DNA of 64,000 nucleotides from Bacteriovorax sp. Seq25_V (lineage in GTDB: Bacteria; Bdellovibrionota; Bacteriovoracia; Bacteriovoracales; Bacteriovoracaceae), in contig NZ_AUNI01000019.1 of NCBI RefSeq assembly GCF_000447795.1, positions 124,001 to 188,000 on the forward strand, in the 5' to 3' direction. Below are positions 28,711 through 37,700 of the stretch, piece after piece. The number at the start of each line of letters is the position of its first letter. Within the stretch, counting starts at the first letter, position 1. The translations under genes and the position numbers were made by a program. Under the pieces are notes generated by a model. It worked only from the letters and a program-made list of their open reading frames with translations, searched no databases and was not told the origin of the DNA.

Positions 28711-28746
28711 CAAGCCTCCTTTTTTCGTTTTTCACTTGGAGGTTTG
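28711..28746 (+). promoter_or_regulatory. Ribosome-site-masking hairpin in the RRM leader
   Basis: CAAGCCTCC (28711-28719) pairs over nine positions, with one G-U pair, with GGAGGTTTG (28738-28746). The loop is a U-rich 18 bases. The 3' arm contains the whole Shine-Dalgarno GGAGG (28738-28742), five bases from the GTG start. This looks like a thermosensor or autoregulatory site. Confidence 0.6.
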
Positions 28747-28747
28747 A

Positions 28748-29023
28748 GTGGGATCACAACTTTACGTAGGCAACATTTCTTTCAACACTAAAGAAGAAGA
28801 TCTTAAAAACTTTTTCTCTGCAGCTGGAACAGTAAACTCTGCTAAAATCATCATGGACAGAGAAACTGGAAGAAGCCGTGGATTTGGATTTGTTGAAATG
28901 TCTTCAGCTGAAGAAGCTGAACAAGCTGTAGCTACTTTAAACGGTAAAGAGCTAGGCGGAAGAGACCTAAGAGTAAATATCGCGGAAGAAAAGAAAGATC
29001 GCGGACCAAGAAGAAGATTCTAG
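28748..29023 (+). CDS. RRM-type RNA-binding protein
   Basis: The 91-residue protein is essentially a single RNA-recognition motif, with RNP2 LYVGNI at the start and RNP1 RGFGFVEM in the middle, followed by a short basic tail (DRGPRRRF). Bacterial proteins of this type are often cold- or stress-induced RNA chaperones. Translation starts at GTG with GGAGG five bases upstream, and that site is buried in a leader hairpin. The next gene starts four bases after the stop. Confidence 0.93.
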   Translation: MGSQLYVGNISFNTKEEDLKNFFSAAGTVNSAKIIMDRETGRSRGFGFVEMSSAEEAEQAVATLNGKELGGRDLRVNIAEEKKDRGPRRRF

Positions 29024-29026
29024 TCC

Positions 29027-29764
29027 TTGTTAGAAAATAAAAAGTACTCAAAAACGGAGCTCGTTGAACTTGTAAAACAACGAGCTTTTTTTAAAAATAA
29101 AGAAAAGTATCCTCCCCGTGAGCATTCTAAAAAGATTGATCGACTACTTGGTATAAAGGTTTCCAAGATTGAACAATCGCTACTAAAGAAATATCCCCCA
29201 TATTATAAGACAGATAATAGCGGTAGAAAGAAACACAATCTCGACACACAACTTTGGATCGGACTACATCCACAGGTCTTACAGACACCATATGTTGATA
29301 TTGTAAACTTTCTTGAACAACTTGAAGACTTCAAGCTTGAACGTTTTGTTGACCTTGGTGCTGGTTATGGCCGCATTGGCGTAGTACTTGGAAGTATATT
29401 TCCTGCAGCTTCATTCATTGGTTATGAACTCCTAGATAAGCGCATTCAGGAAGGCATTAGAAGTTTTGATCGCTTTGAACTGAGTGACCGCTGTACAATG
29501 GCCGGACAAGATATTCTTGCTCGCGACTTTGAAATACCACAAGCCGATGTTTATTTTATCTACGATTTCAGTAACAAGGACGACTTGAGAGTTATTCTTA
29601 ATCAGTTATGTCAAATTGGTCGGGAAAGAGATATTTTTCTGGTAACGAAAGGGAAGTGGTCAACAAGCCTAATCCAAAATAGCTACTCAAACTTTACCCA
29701 AGGATTTAATCCATTGATCACCGAGCGTTGGTCAATTTTTTCAAATTTTGTATCGTTTAGTTAA
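29027..29764 (+). CDS. Putative class I SAM-dependent methyltransferase
   Basis: The 245-residue product begins at a TTG immediately after the RRM stop, with no ribosome site, so it may be translated by re-initiation. A methyltransferase motif I is visible (FVDLGAGYGRIGVVLG, about residues 104-119), with a possible acidic motif II at FIGYELLDKR and a motif-IV-like region YFIYDFSN. The substrate is unknown; the downstream position after an RNA-binding protein hints at RNA, without proof. It lies tail-to-tail with the barstar-like gene. Confidence 0.7.
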   Translation: MLENKKYSKTELVELVKQRAFFKNKEKYPPREHSKKIDRLLGIKVSKIEQSLLKKYPPYYKTDNSGRKKHNLDTQLWIGLHPQVLQTPYVDIVNFLEQLEDFKLERFVDLGAGYGRIGVVLGSIFPAASFIGYELLDKRIQEGIRSFDRFELSDRCTMAGQDILARDFEIPQADVYFIYDFSNKDDLRVILNQLCQIGRERDIFLVTKGKWSTSLIQNSYSNFTQGFNPLITERWSIFSNFVSFS

Positions 29765-29768
29765 CTTG

Positions 29769-30044
29769 TTAGTTGAGATAATATTCAAAAGAAGAGTATT
29801 CATTCTTTACGCGATCAAAGACTTCAATAATTTGATCAAATTGATTTTCAAGATTTTTTTGGCTGATCTTACTATTTAGCCAGTAGATAGAGATATTAGG
29901 GTCAATATAACTTAGTAGGCAGTCAAGCAGGTCATCAAGATTATTTCCGTAGTAGCTAGGAAAGCTTAGCATCATAGATATTTCTTGATGGAACTCTTCC
30001 ATTGTTGTGATAAATGAACCTGATATTTGAATTTCTCTTCTCAT
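29769..30044 (-). CDS. Barstar-like ribonuclease inhibitor
   Basis: The 91-residue acidic protein has the barstar core: a helix ending FPSYYGNNLDDLLDCLL (about residues 28-44), with the YYGxN and D..DCL positions expected for a barnase-binding face. Known barstars neutralise secreted RNases. No barnase-like gene lies within the window, so it may be an immunity protein or an inhibitor of a self or prey RNase. It has its own sigma-70 promoter within the end of the upstream gene and no ribosome site. Confidence 0.75.
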   Translation of the reverse strand: MRREIQISGSFITTMEEFHQEISMMLSFPSYYGNNLDDLLDCLLSYIDPNISIYWLNSKISQKNLENQFDQIIEVFDRVKNEYSSFEYYLN

Positions 30045-30050
30045 TGAGAT

Positions 30051-30079
30051 CTTATATTATTTATTACACTATAATTCAA
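30051..30079 (-). promoter_or_regulatory. Promoter of the barstar-like gene, leaderless start
   Basis: Reading on the minus strand: TTGAAT (30079-30074), 17 bases and TATAAG (30056-30051), with the ATG six bases on at 30044. It overlaps the last codons of the lipoprotein gene. Confidence 0.5.
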
Positions 30080-31706
30080 ATAATTGTTTGGTCTTAATGT
30101 CCTTATCTGATTCCTCTTCCATTGGAGTGAATTCGGGAATAATTGAACTCGGTCCTTCCTCTAGCGTAGTAGGTGCAGCACTATTTTCTGTTGCTGATGC
30201 GCTTTCGGGCATAGGGCCAGATTTTGTAACAATTTCTATTTTCTTTTGCTGCTCCTCAAGATCTTTTTGAAGTTGTTCGATCATCTCTTGTTGCTTGATT
30301 AAGTCAAGGCCAGTTACATCTTCTATCTCTTCAACTCCATCGATAAATGCTTCATAACCAGTATAAGAAACCGCAGTTAAAAAAACTGAGTCAATTAAGA
30401 ACCTCATTGCACTAGTCGACTCTGGCGCATGCCACTTAGGAAGGCTTCCACGATTATTTGCCTCAACCCATGCCTTGTCCATTTTCTCTAATAGCATCGC
30501 ATTCTGATGAAGCTTATTGTCTGGAACATTTGCCTTTAGCCATTTGTAAACTTCATTCCACCTGTCATGGGCATCAACTCTTCTTGCAAAAGTAATAAGA
30601 AACTCAGAATCTCCAGTTTTACTTTCAATATTTAAAATTAACTTCACAAGATCCTCTGCACTCGCTTCGGAAAAAAGCACGCGATCAATATTAGGGAAGT
30701 GTTTAGTGATATCTCTCATATCAATCATCTTCGAACGGAAAAATTTTCTAACAGATGAGTTGTTAAGCTTTGGTATCTTCGCTAATGTAATATCGATCAA
30801 CTGGTACATTAATTTATTTGGTAGCCTTGAAGATAATGACACCCACATTTCTGTCCAGCGCTGTCTTTCCAAATACATAATACGTGAAATTCTACTCTCT
30901 CTTAAAAGATGTTCTATACTTGCAAGAGAAGGCCTGACGAGGCTCGTTCCATTTTGACATAACTTACATGTTGCGAGAATTTCCTCTGTTGCAAGTTTTT
31001 CTAATATTTTACTTGCTTTTTCTTTGCTTGCATCATTCGTAGTTAATCTTTTTTCCAAAAACTCAATTGCTACTTTGTATTGTTCATAACTTTTTTGAAG
31101 ACGAAAGCTTTCACTAATTGCAAGATCGTTAAGTTTGGTGACCTCTTCTTGGAGTAGGGTTCTTAATGCCTTGATCTCTATGCTAATATCGATAGTATTA
31201 TAGATATGATTTACATTATAGTCTTCGATAAGATTTTTAATTTGCGAGTCAATCTCACCAGAGATATCAAGTTTCTCCAATGCTTGTTTTAGATTATTAA
31301 CATATTTCATACTTCTAAGAGTTATGAAGTAGCTTGATTCAATTTCCTTAAATAATGGTTCGAAGCTCGTTGCTATTGCATATGGACTATCAAGATCAAA
31401 TGCGGATTTTATTTTCGCAAATGCACCATGATGTCTCATTTGCTCAATCGTGATATTTCGCTCACCAATTTCCATCCAATTTTTAATTGAACTTTCTAAT
31501 CTTCTTTCACGATGTGTGTAATTTAAATCATTCAGGTACTGATTGTATTTCTGATATTTCTTACTCTCGATATTTTTAAAATTATTTTTGAAGTTAAAAA
31601 TTTCTACATTACAAGAATCGAAACTTTCTTGTTTCGAACTGGGATATCTTCCAGGGAATTGTGAGCAACTTGTGATAAATAATAAGTATATAGCAGCTTT
31701 TTTCAT
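30069..31706 (-). CDS. Large helical lipoprotein
   Basis: The 545-residue product has a lipoprotein signal (KKAAIYLLFITSC, Cys at about 14), a long helical and coiled-coil-like body with several Cys residues (TCKLCQNG near 300), a hydrophobic stretch near 435-450 and a Pro/Glu-rich tail after a Gln/Glu/Lys coiled coil. No family is recognised. It follows the LETM1-like gene by 14 bases but also has its own strong FliA-type promoter, and it appears leaderless. Confidence 0.7.
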   Translation of the reverse strand: MKKAAIYLLFITSCSQFPGRYPSSKQESFDSCNVEIFNFKNNFKNIESKKYQKYNQYLNDLNYTHRERRLESSIKNWMEIGERNITIEQMRHHGAFAKIKSAFDLDSPYAIATSFEPLFKEIESSYFITLRSMKYVNNLKQALEKLDISGEIDSQIKNLIEDYNVNHIYNTIDISIEIKALRTLLQEEVTKLNDLAISESFRLQKSYEQYKVAIEFLEKRLTTNDASKEKASKILEKLATEEILATCKLCQNGTSLVRPSLASIEHLLRESRISRIMYLERQRWTEMWVSLSSRLPNKLMYQLIDITLAKIPKLNNSSVRKFFRSKMIDMRDITKHFPNIDRVLFSEASAEDLVKLILNIESKTGDSEFLITFARRVDAHDRWNEVYKWLKANVPDNKLHQNAMLLEKMDKAWVEANNRGSLPKWHAPESTSAMRFLIDSVFLTAVSYTGYEAFIDGVEEIEDVTGLDLIKQQEMIEQLQKDLEEQQKKIEIVTKSGPMPESASATENSAAPTTLEEGPSSIIPEFTPMEEESDKDIKTKQLFEL

Positions 31707-31712
31707 AATTTA

Positions 31713-31739
31713 TTATCGGATTATTTTTCTTTTATTTTA
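31713..31739 (-). promoter_or_regulatory. FliA-type promoter, leaderless start (lipoprotein)
   Basis: Minus strand: TAAA (31739-31736), exactly 15 bases, TCCGATAA (31720-31713), then six bases to the ATG at 31706. Confidence 0.65.
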
Positions 31740-32071
31740 TTATTAAATGAGCTCGGCAGAATATTAAACCCGATTCTTTTACTTAGTTTTATGAAAAATG
31801 GGAGAGTTACAGGAGCAAATGGAAGTAATAATAGTGCCCCAAGGCCTACCGTTCTAAGAACATCACGAAACTGTTCATTCGCCCATTTGACTTCATCATC
31901 TGTTGCTCGCTTTTTGAGCATTCTTTGGTAAATCTCTAGCATCTGTGCACTTTCCGTGCTTTCTTCATGAAGAATACGCTTCATTTCTTTAAGTCCTATA
32001 ACAAATTTTGAGCGCAGAAGCCGTGAGTGACCCACAATATAGAGTATGACAACAAGATATATTTTCTTCAT
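31721..32071 (-). CDS. Small LETM1-like domain protein
   Basis: The 116-residue product has a signal-peptide-like N-terminus (about 1-16) and a C-terminal segment that reads as a LETM1-type ribosome-binding-like motif: RTVGLGALLLLPFAPVTLPFFIKLSKR followed by the hallmark ILPSSF. In mitochondria LETM1 is an inner-membrane cation/proton exchanger; bacterial single-domain versions are uncharacterised. The domain call is from pattern recognition only. GCCGATAC lies eight bases before the ATG. Confidence 0.65.
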   Translation of the reverse strand: MKKIYLVVILYIVGHSRLLRSKFVIGLKEMKRILHEESTESAQMLEIYQRMLKKRATDDEVKWANEQFRDVLRTVGLGALLLLPFAPVTLPFFIKLSKRIGFNILPSSFNNKIKEK

Positions 32072-32079
32072 AATTTAGA

Positions 32080-32087
32080 GTATCGGC
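32080..32087 (-). promoter_or_regulatory. FliA-type -10 element, leaderless start (LETM1-like gene)
   Basis: GCCGATAC on the minus strand (32087-32080), eight bases from the ATG at 32071. The -35 (TACG, spacer 16) is weak. Confidence 0.45.
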
Positions 32088-32115
32088 ATAAATAGCTAAT
32101 ATTCGTAATATAAAA

Positions 32116-32142
32116 TAAGAATTTTTTTCACTCTGCCGATAT
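32116..32142 (+). promoter_or_regulatory. FliA-type promoter of mltF, leaderless start
   Basis: TAAG (32116-32119), exactly 15 bases, GCCGATAT (32135-32142), then six bases to the ATG at 32149. Confidence 0.65.
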
Positions 32143-32148
32143 TTCACC

Positions 32149-33456
32149 ATGAAAAATTTTATAATCTTATTTTGCTTAACTTTTTCGCATCTTGCAGTTG
32201 CTCGCTCTATTGCTGATATTCAAAAATCAAAGACTCTCGAGATATTAACTCGTAATGCACCCACAACATTTTATCTTGATAAGGATGGCAAGCCCGCAGG
32301 CCTCGACTTCGAACTAGGCACTCTCATCGCAAGAGAACTTGGCGTTCTTCCTAAATTCATTTTAAAGGATTCAATATCCGACATTATCGCATCATTATCT
32401 ACTGGCTATGGTGACCTTGCCCTCGCTGGCCTTTCTGAAACAAAGGAGAGAGAGAAGTTATTTATCTTTTCAGATCCTTATCAAAAAATACAAGAACAAC
32501 TTATTTGCGATAAGAAGTTTGTTATAAAAGACCTTTCTAAACTTTCTGAACTTAAAACAACTGTCGTTAAGGACTCTAGCTATGAGCAAACACTAAAAGA
32601 ACTGAATATCAAATTTAAAGCGACAAAAGAGTTCAACACCGAGGAGCTTTTGGGTAAGGTCTTCAATAAAGAGATAGATTGTACAGTAGCCGATTCTAAT
32701 ATTGTCTCAATTATATTGCGTTCATATCCAGAACTTAAGATACAGAAGTCATTCAAAGAAGAAGGAATTGTTGGTGTACTTCGAAAATCCAACACTGATA
32801 TTGTGACTGTGATAAACAAAGTTATTAAGGATAATCAAAAGAATGGAATACTTCCTAAACTAATTGATAAATACTATGGTCACATCAATGACTTCGATTA
32901 CTACGACCTTAAAGTATTTAAAAAGCGAATCAATCAACGTCTAAAAAAGTATCGAAAGTATTTTGAAAAGGCCGGTGCTAAGTATGGCCTTGACTGGCGA
33001 TTGCTCGCGGCCATTTCGTACCAAGAGAGTCACTGGAATCGTCTAGCTAAAAGCTATACCGGAGTGAGAGGACTGATGATGCTAACAAACGACACTGCTA
33101 AAGAGATGAAGGTTAGAAATCGTCTCAATGCTGCGGAGTCTATTTACGGTGGAGCTGCTTATCTCACAAAACTCATCGACCGTGTCCCTGCCTACATACA
33201 CTCAACAGACCGTCTGTGGATGGCCGTTGCTTCATATAATGTCGGTTACTATCATATGAGAGATGCTCGAAGTATTGCTGTTTGGAAAGATAAGAATCCT
33301 AATTTTTGGAAGGATGTTCGTGAGGTACTTCCGTTGCTTTCTGATAAGAAGTACTACAGAAAAGTCCCGTATGGCTATGCTCGTGGGGTTGAGCCGGTTC
33401 TCTATGTAAAGCGAATTAGGCATTACTACGATATTTTGAAGAGCGAATTCCCATAA
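32149..33456 (+). CDS. mltF: Membrane-bound lytic murein transglycosylase F-like
   Basis: The 435-residue product has a signal peptide (about 1-19), a family 3 solute-binding domain (about 25-240; PAGLDFELGTLIA, DLALAGLSETKERE) and a C-terminal SLT lytic transglycosylase domain (about 270-430). The catalytic Glu lies in ISYQESHWN, and GVRGLMML and ASYNVGYYHM are typical. This is the MltF architecture; it cleaves peptidoglycan glycan strands and the binding domain regulates activity. The stop TAA is part of the terminal repeat of the adjacent IS, so the C-terminus may be slightly altered. The FliA-type promoter fits a motility or invasion role. Confidence 0.92.
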   Translation: MKNFIILFCLTFSHLAVARSIADIQKSKTLEILTRNAPTTFYLDKDGKPAGLDFELGTLIARELGVLPKFILKDSISDIIASLSTGYGDLALAGLSETKEREKLFIFSDPYQKIQEQLICDKKFVIKDLSKLSELKTTVVKDSSYEQTLKELNIKFKATKEFNTEELLGKVFNKEIDCTVADSNIVSIILRSYPELKIQKSFKEEGIVGVLRKSNTDIVTVINKVIKDNQKNGILPKLIDKYYGHINDFDYYDLKVFKKRINQRLKKYRKYFEKAGAKYGLDWRLLAAISYQESHWNRLAKSYTGVRGLMMLTNDTAKEMKVRNRLNAAESIYGGAAYLTKLIDRVPAYIHSTDRLWMAVASYNVGYYHMRDARSIAVWKDKNPNFWKDVREVLPLLSDKKYYRKVPYGYARGVEPVLYVKRIRHYYDILKSEFP

Positions 33457-34493
33457 CTGCTCCATCATAGTGGGGAAGCCATTAATCTAAGGTAATGAAA
33501 ATTGTGAAATGCGATGTAGATATCGATGTGCTTTTGAAGCATGTCTGCCTTCTTTGTCGTGCACCAAGTCTTTCTAACTAATCTATTTATATTCCCCCTT
33601 AGCATCGCATGAGTATGGTTGATTGTTCTTATAGGGTCGAACTTTGTCTTCTTTAATTCGCCCTGTCCTCCATGACTACTTCTTATGCTTTTATAAGTTC
33701 TGTAATCAGATATTGGAAAGTATCGCCTTACTACTTTTGGATAGAATTTGTGCTCATCGGACTCAATTAAAGCGCTTTCAGCTACAGATTTTGAGATACT
33801 TTTAAATAAAATATTTAATCCTTCTCGATGTTTACTCCTTCTATATCCATACTTGCTACGTGATTTTTCAGCAAGTGGACCGGATGCAGGAATTCTTGAA
33901 ACCTTTGCCCCGAGGATCATTCTCGTCTTTTTGTCTACGGCGACAGAAACGGATAAAGGTTTCATTTTTGTATGTTCAAATGTAATAAGATCGTCAAATT
34001 GCATCGCAAGAACTTGTTTTCTCTCAAGAGATTTTAAGTATCTTTTTTGCATCCTCTGAGATTTTAATGATAGGTATTCCATTTTTCTTTGAACGGTTTT
34101 GTAGTTGATATTTAGAATAAAGGCGGTTCTTCGCATTGATGTGAGAGAACTCAGTAGACAGAATATTTTATCATTTATTCTTCGCTTCTTTTGATTCTTT
34201 TCGGGGGAGAACGTCGCTCGTGAAAATTTTTTTCCACAGGTTTTACAAACGAAACGCTGAATTTTTCTTGAGTCATCACGTCTGAAGTAAAAACCATCTT
34301 TTGAAACGTAGCCATTTTTAGTTGAGGATTTACATGTTGAAATAGGGCAGTTATATATCATGAATATATAAATGCAAGTAGTTTACTCTTTGTGGTTTTG
34401 TAAGTGTCTGTAAATACTAGTGGTTTTATTCGTAGATTTCAAGTTTTGAATTGCGCCCTTGCAAATAATATCCCCACCAAAAGGGATCAGTTA
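33454..34493. mobile_element. Insertion sequence (~1.04 kb) with IS1-like transposase
   Basis: Imperfect 22-bp terminal inverted repeats (33455-33476 and 34471-34492; 17 of 22 match) flank one transposase gene. The bases outside them (CCCAT left, ATGGG right) are also inverted copies, and TA occurs at both junctions. The ends share AACTG(A/C)TCC...TGGGGA with elements A and B, so this element or a relative is a plausible source of transposase for them. The left end overlaps the mltF stop; the right end lies about 60 bases before the next gene. Confidence 0.75.
33465..34361 (-). CDS. Transposase, IS1-like with N-terminal zinc finger
   Basis: The 298-residue product begins with a C4 zinc ribbon (CPISTC...CKTCGKKF, about residues 4-46), then a helix-turn-helix (INYKTVQRKM), and a DDE-like core with Asp in LAMQFDDLITF and ESDEHKFYPKVVRRYFP. 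This arrangement resembles IS1-family enzymes; I cannot place the third acidic residue with confidence. The reading frame is intact, and its stop lies within the left terminal repeat, so the element could be active. Confidence 0.8.
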   Translation of the reverse strand: MIYNCPISTCKSSTKNGYVSKDGFYFRRDDSRKIQRFVCKTCGKKFSRATFSPEKNQKKRRINDKIFCLLSSLTSMRRTAFILNINYKTVQRKMEYLSLKSQRMQKRYLKSLERKQVLAMQFDDLITFEHTKMKPLSVSVAVDKKTRMILGAKVSRIPASGPLAEKSRSKYGYRRSKHREGLNILFKSISKSVAESALIESDEHKFYPKVVRRYFPISDYRTYKSIRSSHGGQGELKKTKFDPIRTINHTHAMLRGNINRLVRKTWCTTKKADMLQKHIDIYIAFHNFHYLRLMASPL

Positions 34494-34554
34494 TGGGTAG
34501 ACCACTTGATTTTTTTATACTACAAAGCATTATATAAAAATTAAGTGAGGATAT

Positions 34555-34755
34555 ATGAAAGATTTTTCAGATATGAGTACATGGTCACCAAAGCGACTAA
34601 GAACCCTAAGAAATAACTTAAACAACAGAATTTCTGCGTTCTCAGCAGGATCACCAAAAGAACTTCAAAAAAGTCATGCTCTTTTTGGGCTAGAAGAAGT
34701 TGAATGCAAGGAATTGCTTGAGAAAGTAAAAAAGCTGCTTGTAAGCGCTAAGTAG
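34555..34755 (+). CDS. Small hypothetical protein
   Basis: The 66-residue, soluble, basic, helical product (SPKRLRTLRNNLNNRISAF...ELQKSHALFGL) has a GTGAGGAT ribosome site. I do not recognise it, but the regular composition supports a real gene. It lies just beyond the IS right end, so its native promoter may have been displaced. Confidence 0.55.
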   Translation: MKDFSDMSTWSPKRLRTLRNNLNNRISAFSAGSPKELQKSHALFGLEEVECKELLEKVKKLLVSAK

Positions 34756-34773
34756 TTTAATAGGGGATAGTCA

Positions 34774-37700
34774 CTAAAGTGATTTTATCCCCTCGACTAT
34801 ATTCTCCTGGACTTGGTCTGATAGCTCTTCAAGTCTACTCTTATACTTCTTACTATTTTTTGCTTTCATGGTACCTAGCGATTCTCCGGCGACAAGGGGA
34901 GCAAAGATATCATTTGCAAAAATCTCTCGGGCCTTTCGACCTTCTTTTGTGTTTCTGATCTTGTTCCAGTCGAAGTCTTTTCCTTCAACGATACCAAAAA
35001 GACGGCCTAGGGTTACTTTCGGATTTCTAAAAATTCCAAGTGCGCCATTACTTGTGCTCTTTTCTTTTTTCACTACTGGTTGGACAATTCCATACATAAG
35101 TTTATCGATGAAACTATCATTACTGTGGTTATCAATTAGGGCCTTTGCGAATTCTTTTCGAAAGCTTGTGTTTTCCATTATTTTGTCAATATTCCCATTT
35201 TTGATTGCGGCGATAATCTCATTTTTTACTTTCTTTCCTTGTGAAGAAGAGAGAAGTTTAGATATTGAATCATGAGAAGTAATATTTGCAAGTGCACCTT
35301 TTAAAATTCCTTCTCTGTCCATGTAGGAGTCCATTGCTGTTGTCAGTTCCTTGCTTAAGGATGTACCAATCTCTGATTTGATAATAAGTGACATTAGTTC
35401 AGTTTCATAAAACTTATCAAGAATCTCGTCACTTGTAGCATCGGGATTGTTGGCTTTATAAGAGCTAATTTCTAGTAGCGTATTCTTGCTTGCTTCTTTA
35501 CAGGCGTCTTTGTCATACTTGCAAGCTGCTTCAAATTTATCGCCGACAAGGTGCATTTGATCGAAGGTTTCACTTAGCGGTGCTACTTTATCATCTGCTT
35601 TCTTTTCATTACTGGTTAGTTGAATGAGTGTGCTCGCAACATTGTGTAGTTCAGGTCTAAGAGATGAGTCGCTGAGGTGTTTTTGTACAAATATTTGAAC
35701 AATACCATTTTTTATATTTCTCTCGACATTATCAGTGCATCGAGAGTATTCCTTTTGTACTTTGTTCATATCTGTTTCATTACGCTTTTTTAGCTCATAT
35801 CGAACTGAGGCAATACAACTCATATGAGAGATGTGGGAATCGATTATAAAGTCGTCTGTACGCTCCGGTAGACTACGAGTTTTAAGTAAATAGAAGTTTT
35901 CATATGATAAAAGTTTTTCTCTTAGTTCATTTTTTGGTTTATCAAGTCCAGCTGCTGGGGCGTATAGGACAATCGCTTCACGAGGTAATTCAATACTTAA
36001 TGAAGCAATTTCATCGATCATGCATAGGTTAATAGTTTCTTTATACTTGTCGCTTGCTACATTTGTGTCTATTTTTGAGATACATAGTTGGAGGCGGTCA
36101 GCTGATTGAGAGATGAGCTTGTCGTTAATGACTTTATCTGGAGCCAATACATTTGTGATATTTTGAGCAATGATAATGCCGCCAATCTTTTCATATCCTA
36201 GTGCTGTTGATTCATTCACACATTGTTCAGTGTTGGAGTTTCTTAGAACACAAGATTTTAACTCAGATAACAATAGTCGTGTTGTTTCTTCTTTTAGGTT
36301 TTGCTCTCTGTCTGTCAGCATCTCATCTACTAGTTTTGGAATCAGGTATTTTGCACCTTCAATCGTTAGATCTTTAGTGATGTCATCTGTGATTTTTGTT
36401 AGTTCAGCTTTGGTCTTTGTTTTATTAATTCTGGCAGTGAGACCAGTTCTTCCGTTGATATAGGTGTCTGCTATCTCCTGCGCCCTTTTTCCATTTTCAA
36501 GGGCATCTGTTAGCTTGCTAAGAATTATCATTGGTGCAATTGTTGCTGTTGCTTCTTTCTCGGCGGTGAGTTGGCACTTTTCTTTTGTGCTGTCGACAGC
36601 ATTTGTAAATTCATCGATTGACTCGGTTTTTGCCAATTCTGTTTGAAAGCATTCTTGTACCTTGGCAGGAAGTGCAATAATTTTCTGCTCTTTAATTATT
36701 TGTTCTTTGTAATCGGAGAGTAGTGGATTAGAGTCAAACTCTTTAGTAAGAGTTTCATGTGTAATTTGATTTGCTATCTCACCAACTGCTAGATTCAAAC
36801 AATTAACTGTTTCTCTTTCGCTAGGATGTGTTCCACCCTTCTCTATTGAGATGAGATGTTTTTTTCTAAGTTCAGCTGAACAGCTTCCAATAATTGCATT
36901 TACGTCATTTGTTAGTTTGTTTTGTAGCTCATAACGACCTTCCGCCATTTCTTCAATGGTTTTTGCCATAACATTCTTTGCCACGTGTAAGCTTGTCATT
37001 GCGGTGATTATATCACGACAGTTATTAGGATCTTGTTTTGTGAATTTTGATTGGGCGTCAATACACTCATCATAATCTTTTATCACTATTGTATCGATGA
37101 CTTTTTGAAGTTCTTGACTGTTTGAGATTGATGAACGTATCTGTGGATGGTTGAGGACTGTTTGGCTTGTCACAACACGTCCAGCAGTTAATGTTAGTCG
37201 ATTAATACATCCATCAAGATTTTCTTTAAACTTTTCAGTTGTTAATTTCTTTATTCCATTAAATTCAGCTCTACTGATTTTTCCTTCATTATTTATAATA
37301 TTACCAAGTGTACACTGAGTGCTATTAGCTTTTATTGATTTCAATAAATCTGGGATTTCTATTTTGTTGGTATTTGTATCAACGAGGTAATCTGTAATGA
37401 TCCGATCTTTAGTTAGATTATAGGCAGTGAGGATTGCTTCGAAGACGCAACCTTTGGCGACCTCAGATGATTCAATTTTTTCTTTGAACATATTATTTGA
37501 TATACATCGATAATATGTATCTTTCGAGGCTAATTTGAGTTTTTCATATTCTTGTGTATCATCTTTGAAGTAGTTTTCAAAGTTATCGATTATCTGATTG
37601 TCTAATTCAATATCTGAAATTTTAATAGCTGCTTTTGTTGAGATTTTATCCGCACACTCAAGTACTTTGCCTTTGGAGTTTGCTATCTCTAAACATTTGT

